This document shows, piece by piece, positions 46,116 to 56,200 of a stretch of 64,000 bases of DNA (within the stretch, counting starts at the first letter, position 1; the number at the start of each line of letters is the position of its first letter). A model generated the notes under the pieces. It saw only the letters and a list, made by a program, of their open reading frames with translations. It was not told the DNA's origin and made no database searches. Position numbers and translations under genes: made by a program. Source of the DNA: Photorhabdus asymbiotica (GTDB lineage: Bacteria; Pseudomonadota; Gammaproteobacteria; Enterobacterales; Enterobacteriaceae); assembly GCF_003634575.1 (NCBI RefSeq), contig NZ_RBLJ01000001.1, positions 1 through 64,000 of the forward strand, given 5' to 3'.

Positions 46116-47672
46116 ATGAACGTTTCACAGCAGATACCTGCGCCTAATAATTATAGTGAAGAGAGAAACCGGTATTCAGTATTACTTCCTTTGTGTGCTG
46201 CGGGAATCATCATCCCTATCGTATTCACAGGGCCTGCAATTGCTACGCCTATGATTGCTCTCGAACTTGGTGGTTCTTCGATTGAATTGGGCGGAATTGT
46301 TAACGCTTATAACGTTGCTTTTGGTAGTTGTGTGATGGCTGGTGGAACATTGGCTGATCGGTTTGGTCGTAAGCGTTGTTTTTTAAGTGGATTAATCTTG
46401 TTTTTTATCACTTCACTTCTTATTGGCTTCGCTCCCGATATTATTTCACTCAATATACTCCGGGGTATAGAAGGAATCGCCGGCGCTTTGACCCTGACGA
46501 GTTCATCAGCTCTGATAGCGCAAGAATTTGATGAACATTTACGATTGCGAGCGTTTAGCTTCCTTGGTACCTCCTTTGGTATTGGATTAGCATTCGGCCC
46601 TATGCTTGTGGGGACGATGATAGCTAACTTTGGTTGGCGATCGCTCTTTTTCTTTATCGCTTTGGTATCACTGCTTGTCCTTTTGTTCAGTGCCAAAAAG
46701 GTAAATGAATCAAAAGATCCTGAAGCGAAAAGTATAGATTGGCCGGGCATCATTCTTTTTACACTTGCCTTGAGTACATTAACGTTGGGAATTGTTTTTG
46801 CACCAGAAAGAGGATGGACTGATATTTATATTATTGGATTGTTCCTTACGAGTGCTTTGCTTTTAGTTGTTTTTGTTATAGCGGAAGTTAAGTCTCGATA
46901 TGCAATGCTTGATTTAAGTCTATTCCGCTATCCGCGATTTATTGGCGTGCAATTATTGCCTATTTCAACAGGATTCTGTTTTGTCGCGTTGTTAGTTTCT
47001 CTGCCAATCTGGTTCATCGGTATTCAAGGTTTTAATGAGGGGCGAGTAGGTCTTGCAATTCTCCCACTGACAGCGCCGATGCTGGTTGTTCCTTTCATTG
47101 CTGGGTATCTCTCAAAATATGTCTCCCCCGGGCTGATTTGTAGCATCGGGTTGTTGGTTGCCGCTGTTGGCGGATGTTGGTTAGCTTTCAGCCTCCAAGT
47201 TGACGGAAATATAAATTCTTTAGTTGGTCCTTTATTAATGATCGGTATTGGTAGTGGATTGCCGTGGGGACTCATGGATGGTTTATCTATGAGTGTAGTA
47301 CCTAAAGAACGCGCAGGCATGGCAGCAGGCATATTTACGACTATGCGTGTATCTGGGGAAGCTTTGGCTATCGCTATCATTGGTGCTTTGCTGGCAGCGA
47401 AGACATCGGCCATTCTGGTTTCCGCCAAAGCAGATCATGCTTTTTCAAATATAGTCTCCAGCGAATGGGGAGGAAAGATCGCGAGTGGCCAAATGTCATC
47501 CATACTTGAATCGGTCACTGATGCTGATAGGGCAAGTTTGGGCCACTGGCTTGCGACAATATATCAAAATTCCTTCGGTTCAATTTTGTTGATAATCGCA
47601 GCATTAACAGCGTTGAGCGCGTTAGCTTGTGCATTATTGCTACGACGTGAAAAGCAAAATTCAATTCGCTAA
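46116..47672 (+). CDS. MFS drug/metabolite exporter (DHA2, 14-TM type)
   Basis: ATG 46116 is chosen because GGAG lies 7 bases before it; an in-frame ATG at 46104 has no good site. The product is about 518 residues with about 14 hydrophobic segments. Motif A is GGTLADRFGRKRC near residue 76. A long C-terminal periplasmic-type loop precedes the last helix. EmrB/QacA-like proteins export drugs or secondary metabolites by proton antiport. It is the first gene of a plus-strand series with SDR and OYE genes, so it may export the product or substrate of that pathway. Confidence 0.88.
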   Translation: MNVSQQIPAPNNYSEERNRYSVLLPLCAAGIIIPIVFTGPAIATPMIALELGGSSIELGGIVNAYNVAFGSCVMAGGTLADRFGRKRCFLSGLILFFITSLLIGFAPDIISLNILRGIEGIAGALTLTSSSALIAQEFDEHLRLRAFSFLGTSFGIGLAFGPMLVGTMIANFGWRSLFFFIALVSLLVLLFSAKKVNESKDPEAKSIDWPGIILFTLALSTLTLGIVFAPERGWTDIYIIGLFLTSALLLVVFVIAEVKSRYAMLDLSLFRYPRFIGVQLLPISTGFCFVALLVSLPIWFIGIQGFNEGRVGLAILPLTAPMLVVPFIAGYLSKYVSPGLICSIGLLVAAVGGCWLAFSLQVDGNINSLVGPLLMIGIGSGLPWGLMDGLSMSVVPKERAGMAAGIFTTMRVSGEALAIAIIGALLAAKTSAILVSAKADHAFSNIVSSEWGGKIASGQMSSILESVTDADRASLGHWLATIYQNSFGSILLIIAALTALSALACALLLRREKQNSIR

Positions 47673-47714
47673 TACATAATTTTAATAAATTGACTTGCAA
47701 AAGCGAGGTATCTG

Positions 47715-48518
47715 ATGGATTTGCAGCTAACAGGAAAACGAGCTTTGGTGACGGGAAGCAATAGTGGAATTGGTAGAGCGATAGCAATTTCCTTAGCAAA
47801 TGAAGGCGTGCAGGTTGTTGTACATGGACGAAGGAAAAAGGAAACCGAAGAAGTGATGCAGGAAATACTTGATTATGGTGGACAAGCGTGCATGGTTATT
47901 GGCGATCTGACTGATGATGATCAGGCTCAGAATGTTGTCCGGGTGGCTCAAGTTGCATTTGGCGGAATCGATATATTAGTTGCAAATGCTGGCGCTTTTC
48001 CGCCAACGCCAATCCTGGAAAGTACGGCTCAGGATTGGTTAAATCTTTACGATCAAAACGTAGGTTCTATCATTCGTTTACTTCGTTTTATCGTTCCTTC
48101 AATGGTTGAAAATGGATGGGGGAGAGTGATTACTTTAGGGAGTATTGCCGCATCCCGTCCCTTTGCTTCTTTCGGTGCTTATGCGACAACAAAATCGGCC
48201 TGTGTGAGCCTTGCTGTCACCATTGCAAAAGAGTTTGCTGGTACAGGCGTGACTTCCAATTGTATTAGTCCAGGTGATGTGATTACTCCAGCAGCAGAAC
48301 AGCATTGGCGAACCGTAGCTAAACGCAATGATTGGTCAGATGAGTGGGAAAAGATTGAATCTCATGTGGCTACCAATATTTCACCGACTTTGGTAGGGCG
48401 ATTGGGCCGCCCAGAAGAAATTGCTGATTTAGTGACTTTTTTGGCAAGCCCGAAATCTAATTATATCAATGGCTCTAATTTTAGGATCGACGGAGGTTTT
48501 TTAGCGAGTACGGCTTAA
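47715..48518 (+). CDS. Short-chain dehydrogenase/reductase
   Basis: This 267-residue classical SDR has the cofactor motif TGSNSGIGRA near residue 13, NAGAF near 92, catalytic Ser in LGSIAAS and the YATTK active-site Tyr-Lys near 155. The C-terminus is NGSNFRIDGGF. Arg near residue 38 (VHGRRKKE) suggests NADPH preference. It lies 42 bases after the MFS gene and is likely co-transcribed. The substrate is unknown. Confidence 0.9.
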   Translation: MDLQLTGKRALVTGSNSGIGRAIAISLANEGVQVVVHGRRKKETEEVMQEILDYGGQACMVIGDLTDDDQAQNVVRVAQVAFGGIDILVANAGAFPPTPILESTAQDWLNLYDQNVGSIIRLLRFIVPSMVENGWGRVITLGSIAASRPFASFGAYATTKSACVSLAVTIAKEFAGTGVTSNCISPGDVITPAAEQHWRTVAKRNDWSDEWEKIESHVATNISPTLVGRLGRPEEIADLVTFLASPKSNYINGSNFRIDGGFLASTA

Positions 48519-48529
48519 TTCGATAGATA

Positions 48530-48656
48530 TATACCCAATAGATTTCAAGATGCATCGCGACGGCAAGGGAGCGAATCCCCGGGAGCATAGATAACTCTGT
48601 GACCGGGGTGAGTGAGTGCAGCCAACAAAGAGGCAACTTGAAAGATAACAGGTATA
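48530..48656. repeat. ERIC element between SDR and OYE genes
   Basis: This complete copy with TATA ends lies inside the apparent operon, so it would be transcribed as a hairpin in the mRNA. Confidence 0.9.
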
Positions 48657-48678
48657 TACCCTATGGTAGAGGGATATT

Positions 48679-49794
48679 ATGGATACACATTACGCTGCAT
48701 TGTTTGCGCCAATGTCATTTGGCTCTCAGATGTTGAAAAATCGAATTGTCATGTCGCCAATGACACGGCAATTATCTCCCAATGGTATTCCAGGGCAGGT
48801 AAATGCTGCATATTATCGACGACGTGCCGAGGGAGGTGTTGGTTTAATTATTACCGAGGGAGTATGTATTCCACATATCGCAGCAAATGGTTACGCTGAT
48901 GTTCCAGTAATGTATGGAGATGAAGCTCTTAACGGATGGAAAACAGTTGTAAAGCAAGTCCATGAATATGGTGCGTTGATAATTCCCCAACTTTGGCATG
49001 TTGGTCCAATGCGTAGACCGGGTATTGGGCCAGATCCTTTAGTGCCTGGATATGGCCCGATGACCATAAGCGATGGCGGCCAGACAATCGTGAAAGGTAT
49101 CGATGAGAAAGATATCAAAGATATTATTGATGCGTATGTTCAGGCGGCTAAGAATGCATTGGATATTGGCTTTGATGGTATTGAGATCCATGGGGCACAT
49201 GAGTATTTGTTAGATAGTTTTATTTGGCAGGTGACAAATCAGCGTACAGATAAATATGGAGGAACCTTTAATAATCGTATTCGTCTTGCATCTGAGGTTG
49301 TCAGCGCGATACGGAAAGCCACTACTCCAGAATTTCCTATCGTATTCAGGTTTTCACAGTGGAAAATACGAGACTATGGCGCCAAAATAATCGAAACACC
49401 CGATCAGTTAGAGAAATTTGTGACAACGCTAGTTAAAGCCGGTGTAGATATATTTGATGTTAGTACCCGCCGTTTTTGGGAACCAGCATTTGAAGGAAGC
49501 CCAGACAGCCTGGCAGTTTGGACCAGACGTTTAAGCGGCAAGCCTACCATTATGGTAGGTAGCGTTGGCTTGGATAAAGCCTATGCGATCGCTCAGTTGC
49601 GTGGAGATGAGAAACCAGATGCAGGGAGAGCTGATTTAGCGCCGGCAATAGAATTGTTAGCATCAGGTTCAGTTGATTTAGTTGCTTTAGGGCGAATGTT
49701 ATTAGCTGATCCAGAATGGCCTACAAAAGTTTATGAAGGGAGACTGTCGGAAATTCTTCCTTTTAATAAATCGTCAATGACGACGCGTCTTTGA
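48679..49794 (+). CDS. Old Yellow Enzyme family NADH:flavin oxidoreductase
   Basis: This 371-residue FMN TIM-barrel protein has MSPMTRQLSPNGIP near residue 25 and QLWHVGPMRRPG near 105. GFDGIEIHGAHEYLLDSF lies near 170. NQRTDKYGGTFNNRIRLA and the phosphate-binding ends VGSVGLD and LVALGRMLLADPEWP follow. OYEs reduce activated C=C bonds of enones, nitro compounds or dienoyl compounds. A good ribosome binding site (AGAGGGATATT) precedes the ATG. The context suggests reduction of an unsaturated aromatic or alicyclic intermediate. Confidence 0.92.
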   Translation: MDTHYAALFAPMSFGSQMLKNRIVMSPMTRQLSPNGIPGQVNAAYYRRRAEGGVGLIITEGVCIPHIAANGYADVPVMYGDEALNGWKTVVKQVHEYGALIIPQLWHVGPMRRPGIGPDPLVPGYGPMTISDGGQTIVKGIDEKDIKDIIDAYVQAAKNALDIGFDGIEIHGAHEYLLDSFIWQVTNQRTDKYGGTFNNRIRLASEVVSAIRKATTPEFPIVFRFSQWKIRDYGAKIIETPDQLEKFVTTLVKAGVDIFDVSTRRFWEPAFEGSPDSLAVWTRRLSGKPTIMVGSVGLDKAYAIAQLRGDEKPDAGRADLAPAIELLASGSVDLVALGRMLLADPEWPTKVYEGRLSEILPFNKSSMTTRL

Positions 49795-49805
49795 TGTTAT
49801 TTACA

Positions 49806-49887
49806 TATACCCTTCATCCTTCAAGTTGCTGCTTTGTTGGCTGCGTTCACTTACCGCCGCGCTGCAATTTGAAATCTACTGGGTATA
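49806..49887. repeat. ERIC element with internal deletion (82 bp)
   Basis: TATA-bounded, CCTTCATCCTTCAAG left arm and CAATTTGAAATCTACTGGG right arm. The central part between GGCTGCGTTCACTTAC and CGCCGCGC is missing. It lies between convergent genes. Confidence 0.88.
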
Positions 49888-49987
49888 TTACTTATATTTA
49901 ATATTTAATCTGACAGCTACCGATTATTTGTCTGGTGTCTGTCAGATGAATTTTCGTATCTGATTGTCAATCCCAAATTATAAAAAG

Positions 49988-50959
49988 CTATTTTAGCGAG
50001 TTTTGATTTATCAATGTGTGAGAAAGCGCACTCCAATATTCGCTTTTTTCTCTATTAAATAAAGAATTATTCTCTAGAGTGGCAGATAAATCCAGATCCT
50101 GGAGAAAGTCTTCTAAATCTGTTATCGATGCGAATGTCATAATCGAGATGGCATCTATATCTTTTGCTATCGGATGGAAAAACTTCTCTCCTACCGTAAT
50201 GGGACCAATATTATGTAGCTGAATGTAACGTTGGACAAACTTTTGCGTTGAAGGTTGAGAGATTATTTGTTTGGCATATTTGTATAACAGAATTTCATGA
50301 AAATCACTGCGATTTAATTCCGTTGCACGTTGGTGAATATTGACTAAAAGGATAGGGTCGCTACGTATTTTGCCCGGAATTAAAACATGTTGACGACAAA
50401 GTACTGGACAGAGTTCTCGAAAGATCACTTGATCTTCTGGCAGGATAGCTCTACTGATTTCTGGGTGTTCGAATAAAGAATACAAGTTATCTCTATTTGG
50501 GAAGCTTAAATACGCCATGCCATCCCATTGTGGCCGACGATGGACAGGAATATGCCCTATGATGGTATTAAACAAATGCCCGTCTTTATCAAGTGGTGGC
50601 TTATAAGGAAGAGGGTTGATGCTTGAAGGCCCAGATGAGAATCGATGGATTTGATCGTAACGTAATAATGTATATTCCCCACCGGCTTCCCGTGGTAGGG
50701 CATGAATAAATCTAGGGCCATGGACTTTACGCCAATATTCAGCCCATTTTTCGAAAGCTAAATTAGCATCCTTTTCAAATGCATTTATCACTAAAGACGG
50801 CTCTACTAAAGGATTGCCCTGTACGTCAAGCATTTGATTTGGATCTTTACGACGTTCTGTTAACGAAGAGCTGTCAGCTCTGGAAAGCAATGTGCAAAGT
50901 ACGGTTGTCTGAGGTGTCGATGATGAACTCACTGGCGGAACGCTAATGCAATCAGTCAT
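49988..50959 (-). CDS. EthD-like dimeric alpha/beta-barrel protein (tandem domains)
   Basis: This 323-residue protein has an N-terminal linker followed by FEKWAEYWRKVHGPRFIHALP near residue 70. That is the EthD pattern, in which W..YW...HGP is typical. A second, more divergent copy (LLVNIHQRATELNRSDFHEILL) lies near 200. EthD-type domains are small-molecule binding or modifying folds found beside oxygenases. The ribosome binding site GGAAG precedes the ATG. It is convergent with the OYE gene and divergent from the FAD hydroxylase gene. The function is inferred from context. Confidence 0.65.
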   Translation of the reverse strand: MTDCISVPPVSSSSTPQTTVLCTLLSRADSSSLTERRKDPNQMLDVQGNPLVEPSLVINAFEKDANLAFEKWAEYWRKVHGPRFIHALPREAGGEYTLLRYDQIHRFSSGPSSINPLPYKPPLDKDGHLFNTIIGHIPVHRRPQWDGMAYLSFPNRDNLYSLFEHPEISRAILPEDQVIFRELCPVLCRQHVLIPGKIRSDPILLVNIHQRATELNRSDFHEILLYKYAKQIISQPSTQKFVQRYIQLHNIGPITVGEKFFHPIAKDIDAISIMTFASITDLEDFLQDLDLSATLENNSLFNREKSEYWSALSHTLINQNSLK

Positions 50960-51303
50960 ATGTTACTTCCTTAGCTAAGCGCTGGTGCAATATTAGTGCA
51001 TTACAAACGTTCGACGTGTCCGATAAGTCTGTGAGGGACAGTGAACCTAATAATGGTATCATGCGATTAGTAAGCATGTAATGATATTTTTATGCTGGCA
51101 TGCATTCACTTGCCGCCGCGCTGCAACTCGAAATCTATTGGGTATATAACGAATAGCAATGTTATAGCTGTTTATATTTACATTAAAATTTAAAGAATAT
51201 GTTTGCTTATTACACGCAAACGATCTAAATTCAAAAAAGAAATAATCCCGTTCAGTTCTCATCAATCGTTTCTGTTCTCGCGTCATTCCGGAGAGCTAAA
51301 AAA
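50960..51303. promoter_or_regulatory. Divergent promoter region with an ERIC fragment
   Basis: This region between divergently read genes must carry both promoters. An ERIC right arm (about 51090-51146, GCATTCACTTGCCGCCGCG to GGGTATA) lacks the left half. No other gene is seen. Confidence 0.5.
51090..51146. repeat. ERIC fragment (right half only)
   Basis: It matches the right half of the CCTTCATCC-type ERICs and ends in TATA. Confidence 0.8.
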
Positions 51304-52986
51304 ATGCATCAACCTCCAAGTTTGGATTACAAAAAACCTTTGGATATCAACTTATCAGTGCCAAGGAAGGTTCCCGTAGTGATTGTGGGAGCTGGATTAG
51401 TAGGATTGACTTTGGCATTAGATCTCGCTCGTAGAGGTGTGCCAAGTGTCGTGCTTGAAACACGACAGGTATTAACTGAAGGCTCTCGAGCGATTGTCTT
51501 TGCTCAGCGTTCTTTAGAAATACTTCAGCGGTTAGGGTTAGGGGAACGATTGGCTGAAAAAGGCGTCAATTGGAGTTTATCCAGGGTTTATCATGGGGAA
51601 CGAGAGTCTTTCAGTTTCGATTTTAAAACTGAGCCTTATTTTGGTTGCCCTGCGTTCTTGAATATTCAACAGACTTATATAGAACAATGGTTAATTGAGG
51701 ATTGTTTAGCCAGTGAGTGGGTTGATTTACGCTGTTTGAACACGGTTTCCGCGTTAGAGTCGAATAGTGTTGGTGCTTCGGTGATGGTCACCTGTCCAGA
51801 TGGTTCGTATCAACTTGATTGTGATTGGCTCATCGCATGTGATGGCGCGCGATCGTTTGTGCGTAATACGCTGAATTTACCGTTAATTGGTAGGCACTTT
51901 GATGATCATTTTTTGATTGTTGATGTCGAGATGAAACCGGACTTTCCGGCAGAGCGTCGTTTCTGGTTCGATCCACCGTTTCACCCAGGACATTCGGTTC
52001 TTTTACATAAACAACCTGATAACTTGTGGCGCGTTGATTTTCAATTGGGGGTAGAAGCAGACCCAGTATTTGAGAGACATCCGGCAAGAGTTACCGAACG
52101 TTTAAAGGCGATGCTAGATCCGAAAATAGCTTTCAAGATTGACTGGATAAGCATATATACCTTTCGATGCAGGCGATTAGAGAACTTTGTTCATTCGCGG
52201 GTAGTATTCGCTGGCGATAGTGCTCACGAAGTTAGCCCTTTTGGAGGAAGGGGGGGAAATGGAGGAATTCAGGATGCAGACAATTTGGCCTGGAAACTCT
52301 GTGCTGTTGTAAAACATGGGGCATCATCAAAACTGTTGCAGTCCTATAACGAAGAACGAATTCACGCTGCCGATGAGAATATTATGAATTCGACTCGCAG
52401 TGCCCAATTCATCACCCCGCCGAATCACGCAATAGAGACTCTTCGTCGAGCAAGTCTTGTTTTGTCCGAAACAACGGCAATGGGACGTACCTTTGTAAAC
52501 TCTGGGCGTTTATCCAGTCCCGCTCGTTTAAATGGGATTGGGCAATTTTTGTATGACACCTCGGTAAAAGGAAAGGTAAAGCCCGGAGATGTCGCGCTGG
52601 ATGCCCCGGTAAAAAATGGAGATGAGAGTAGTTGGTTATTGCACTTCATCGGTAGAAAAGGGTTCACACTTCTATGCTATCGACAGAGTTCTAATTATGA
52701 CGGAGGAGTAAATCATCTAGAAGATATCAGTAGTCCCTATCCATTAGAAATCATTACAGTAGTGCCGGCTACAGTAGAACAACTTGCTGTAACCTCAATT
52801 GATGTCACTTTGGTAGATCACTATGGTTTGGTTGCTAAGCGTTATGATTTGGCTGGTGGATCAGTCGTGTTATTTAGACCTGATCAACATGTGTTAGAGA
52901 TATTTTCCTCATTTAACCGTGATGACATTGAAAGGACGCTTGCTTATTCCATACCAATAGCTACCCATGCCGAGAGCAAAATATAA
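51304..52986 (+). CDS. FAD-dependent aromatic hydroxylase (PheA/TfdB/MhpA class)
   Basis: This 560-residue group A flavin monooxygenase has the Rossmann motif VIVGAGLVGLTLALDLARRG near residue 25. The FAD/NADPH motif ACDGARSFVRNTL lies near 180. GDSAHEVSPFGGRGGNGGIQD is near 302, and a thioredoxin-like C-terminal domain follows. Enzymes of this class hydroxylate phenols or phenylpropanoids with NAD(P)H and O2. The next gene overlaps its stop and encodes a DUF2783 protein, a frequent partner of such hydroxylases. The substrate is not predictable from sequence alone. Confidence 0.9.
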   Translation: MHQPPSLDYKKPLDINLSVPRKVPVVIVGAGLVGLTLALDLARRGVPSVVLETRQVLTEGSRAIVFAQRSLEILQRLGLGERLAEKGVNWSLSRVYHGERESFSFDFKTEPYFGCPAFLNIQQTYIEQWLIEDCLASEWVDLRCLNTVSALESNSVGASVMVTCPDGSYQLDCDWLIACDGARSFVRNTLNLPLIGRHFDDHFLIVDVEMKPDFPAERRFWFDPPFHPGHSVLLHKQPDNLWRVDFQLGVEADPVFERHPARVTERLKAMLDPKIAFKIDWISIYTFRCRRLENFVHSRVVFAGDSAHEVSPFGGRGGNGGIQDADNLAWKLCAVVKHGASSKLLQSYNEERIHAADENIMNSTRSAQFITPPNHAIETLRRASLVLSETTAMGRTFVNSGRLSSPARLNGIGQFLYDTSVKGKVKPGDVALDAPVKNGDESSWLLHFIGRKGFTLLCYRQSSNYDGGVNHLEDISSPYPLEIITVVPATVEQLAVTSIDVTLVDHYGLVAKRYDLAGGSVVLFRPDQHVLEIFSSFNRDDIERTLAYSIPIATHAESKI

Positions 52987-53219
52987 TGAAATCGTACAAT
53001 CACTTTTTGGCAGAATCATTAATTACCTATAGCCACTTAACAGACCCAGATGCCTGTTATGAAATGATAACAGAGGCATGTCAAGAGCTGGGGGATGAAC
53101 TAGGGAATCTATTTTACGCTCAATTAGTTTTATTACTCGTTAATCATATCGGTGATTCTAATATCTTACGAGAAGCGATAACTGTTACACGTAAGGGGCT
53201 GATGACAGCCGCCAATTAA
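52986..53219 (+). CDS. DUF2783 small protein
   Basis: This 77-residue helical protein has DPDACYEMITEACQEL and LVLLLVNHIGDSNILREAI, matching DUF2783 as recalled. The start overlaps the hydroxylase stop (TAATG). Its function is unknown. Conserved pairing with FAD hydroxylases suggests an accessory subunit. Confidence 0.75.
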   Translation: MKSYNHFLAESLITYSHLTDPDACYEMITEACQELGDELGNLFYAQLVLLLVNHIGDSNILREAITVTRKGLMTAAN

Positions 53220-53263
53220 ATCGCGTAATAACCTTTAAAAATTTATATTTGAGGGGAATTGAT

Positions 53264-56200
53264 ATGATTCTCGATACTTCTTATCGTCTTGAATCTCGTT
53301 ATCGTCGAGGTATTGATGAGCCTCAAGGCAAAATATTCATCAGTGGACAACAAGCTCTGGTGCGAATGTTATTAGCTCAATCAGCTCTTGATCGATCTGT
53401 GGGTTTAAATACTGCGGGATTTGTCAGTGGTTATCGTGGCTCACCACTTGGTGGTGTTGATAAAGAACTTTGGGCTGCAAAAAATTTACTGGAGCAAGCC
53501 AATATTCGGTTTCAACCCGGTATAAACGAGGATTTAGCCGCAACGACTCTCATTGGTACTCAACGTGTAGAAACGGATAAAATGCGTCGCTTTGACGGTG
53601 TTTTTGGGCTTTGGTATGGAAAAGGGCCTGGAGTAGACCGATCTGGTGATGCATTAAGGCATGGTAACGCCTATGGTTCATCGCCACATGGAGGAGTATT
53701 AGTCGTTATTGGTGATGATCATGGGTGTGTATCCTCTTCAATGTCGCATCAATCAGATCAAGCACTAATTGCCTGGGGATTACCGGTTATTCATCCTATT
53801 AACCTTCAGGACTATGAATATTGTGGGCTCTGGGGTTGGGCATTATCACGTTTTTCAGGTTTATGGGTGGGATTTAAGGCGATTACTGAAACGGTAGAAG
53901 CGACTGCATCAGTTAACGTGTCTGGGTTTCCATCGTTCAAACAACCTGAGGTAGATGTTGGGCCTGACGGATTACATTGGCGCTGGCCAGATTTACCAGG
54001 TATGCAAATTGAGCGGCGCTTTGCTTATAAACTAGAAGCTGCTCGTCGTTTTATCCGCGAAAATCCATTAGATAAAGTGGATTGCGCCCCGGTTACACCA
54101 AAATTGCTTATTGCCGCAGTGGGTAAAGCTTACCTGGATGTTCGCGGAGCATTAGATGAACTTGGTATAACGCTGACTGAATTAGAGGCGGCAGGCATTG
54201 CATTACTTGGTATTCGAGTTGTTTATCCACTATCTCCTATTTTAAAAGACTGGGCTCAACGAAGTGAGAAAGTATGGATTATCGAAGAAAAAGCCGGGGT
54301 CGTTGAGAATTCGCTAAAGGCCAGTATATTTAATTCAGTTCTCAATACTCAGCCATTAATTATTGGCAAGTCAGATGAAAATGGAATAAAACTTTTACCC
54401 AATGAAGATGAGTTAAAACCATCGCGTATTGTCGATGTTCTTGTTAAACAGCTTCGAGAATGCGGTCTGTCAGTAGAAGTCCCATCATTTTGGTCAATGA
54501 AACTCATCGAACGTTCTGTTAATTGGGTAAAACGTACTCCATATTTATGTTCCGGTTGCCCACATAATAGTTCGACAATGATTCCAGAAGGGAGCCAGGC
54601 GAGGTTAGGCATTGGATGCCACGCTCTGGCCGCTCGTATTCCTGAACGTGCCACGACCGGCAGTGTACAAATGGGAGGAGAAGGTGTTGATTGGATAGGT
54701 CAAATGTCGTTTGTCAAAACAGAGCACATTTTTCAAAATATGGGAGATGGAACTTTCTTTCATTCTGGATATTTGGCCATTCGGCAAGCAATCGCAGCAA
54801 AAGCGAATATCACTTATAAGATCTTATATAACGATGCTGTCGCAATGACGGGCGGTCAACCATTGGATGGTAGTTTAAGTGTTGAGCAAGTAGCAACGTT
54901 AGTCTGTAATGAAGGGGCTCAAGAAGTGGTTATTGTCGCCAAAGAGCCTGAACGTTATAAAACAAAGGGCCGTTTGCCTGAACAAGTCAAAGTTTACCAC
55001 CGTGATCAGCTTAATGAGGTGCAACTTCGATTGCGGACGATACCTGGTGTCACCGTATTGATTTATGATCAAGTGTGTGCCGCTGAAGATCGCAGACGCC
55101 GTAAACGCCAACCAGTACCGGCTAAAAAGACCTATGTAACAATAAACGAGCTTGTCTGTGAAGGTTGCGGAGATTGTCAAATACAGTCGAACTGCTTATC
55201 CGTGGTGCCCGTTGATACCGAGTTTGGCGCTAAACGGGCGATAGATTCTGAATCATGTAATACAGATCTTTCATGCTTAAAAGGTTTTTGCCCCAGTTTT
55301 GTGACTGTGACAGGAAAACCGCGTTTGGTTAATACGGATAAAACCAAACAAACCAAACGGCAGTTAATTATGACACGGGCGGATGAGTTACCACTGCCGC
55401 AATTACCCAGTATAAATCAATGCTATGAAATACTGATAACGGGTGTTGGTGGTACAGGTGTTGTCACTATGGCTGCGACTATCGGTTTAGCGGCTCATCT
55501 ACAGGATTTTTCGGTTAGCGTGCTTGATTTTACGGGCTTTACTCAAAAAGGCGGCTCTGTTTTTAGTCACATACGCATTGGCGCTAAAGATCATATATTA
55601 CATCAGCATCGTATTGATCGAGGATGTGCCAACGTTTTAATCGCTGCGGATTTAACTGTCGCGTCAGAAGATGAGGCATTAAATGCTCTGCTTTCAGGAC
55701 AAACTAAAATCATTGCCAATACGCATGAAATGCAGACGGGTTCAATGGTTCGTGATAGAAACCTCAAAATAGACACTTCTGAGATTGAGAAACGATTAAT
55801 AGCATTGGTCGGGGAAGATTGCTATGACGCTATAAATGCACGTTATTTTGCAACTCAATTCGTGGGGAGCATACAAACAAATATATTATTGTTGGGATAT
55901 GCCTGGCAGAAAGGCGTCATCCCGTTAAGTTTGCAAGTTTTTGAGCAAGCAATTAATTTACAAGGCGGTGATATTACTGCTAATAAAGTCGCGTTCGCTT
56001 GTGGTCGGTTGCTAGCTAATGATCCTGAATATATACAATCCTTAGTTGCTCCTGCCGCTAAAAGTTATCAACCTATCAGGACCAGCAGTGGTAGTGGTGA
56101 GCCGGGACTCCGTAAGATTATTGAGTCTCGTAGCCGTTATCTTACGGACTATCAGAATGAGCGCTATGCGGCAAAATATAGAGCACAGGTTGATGCCGTT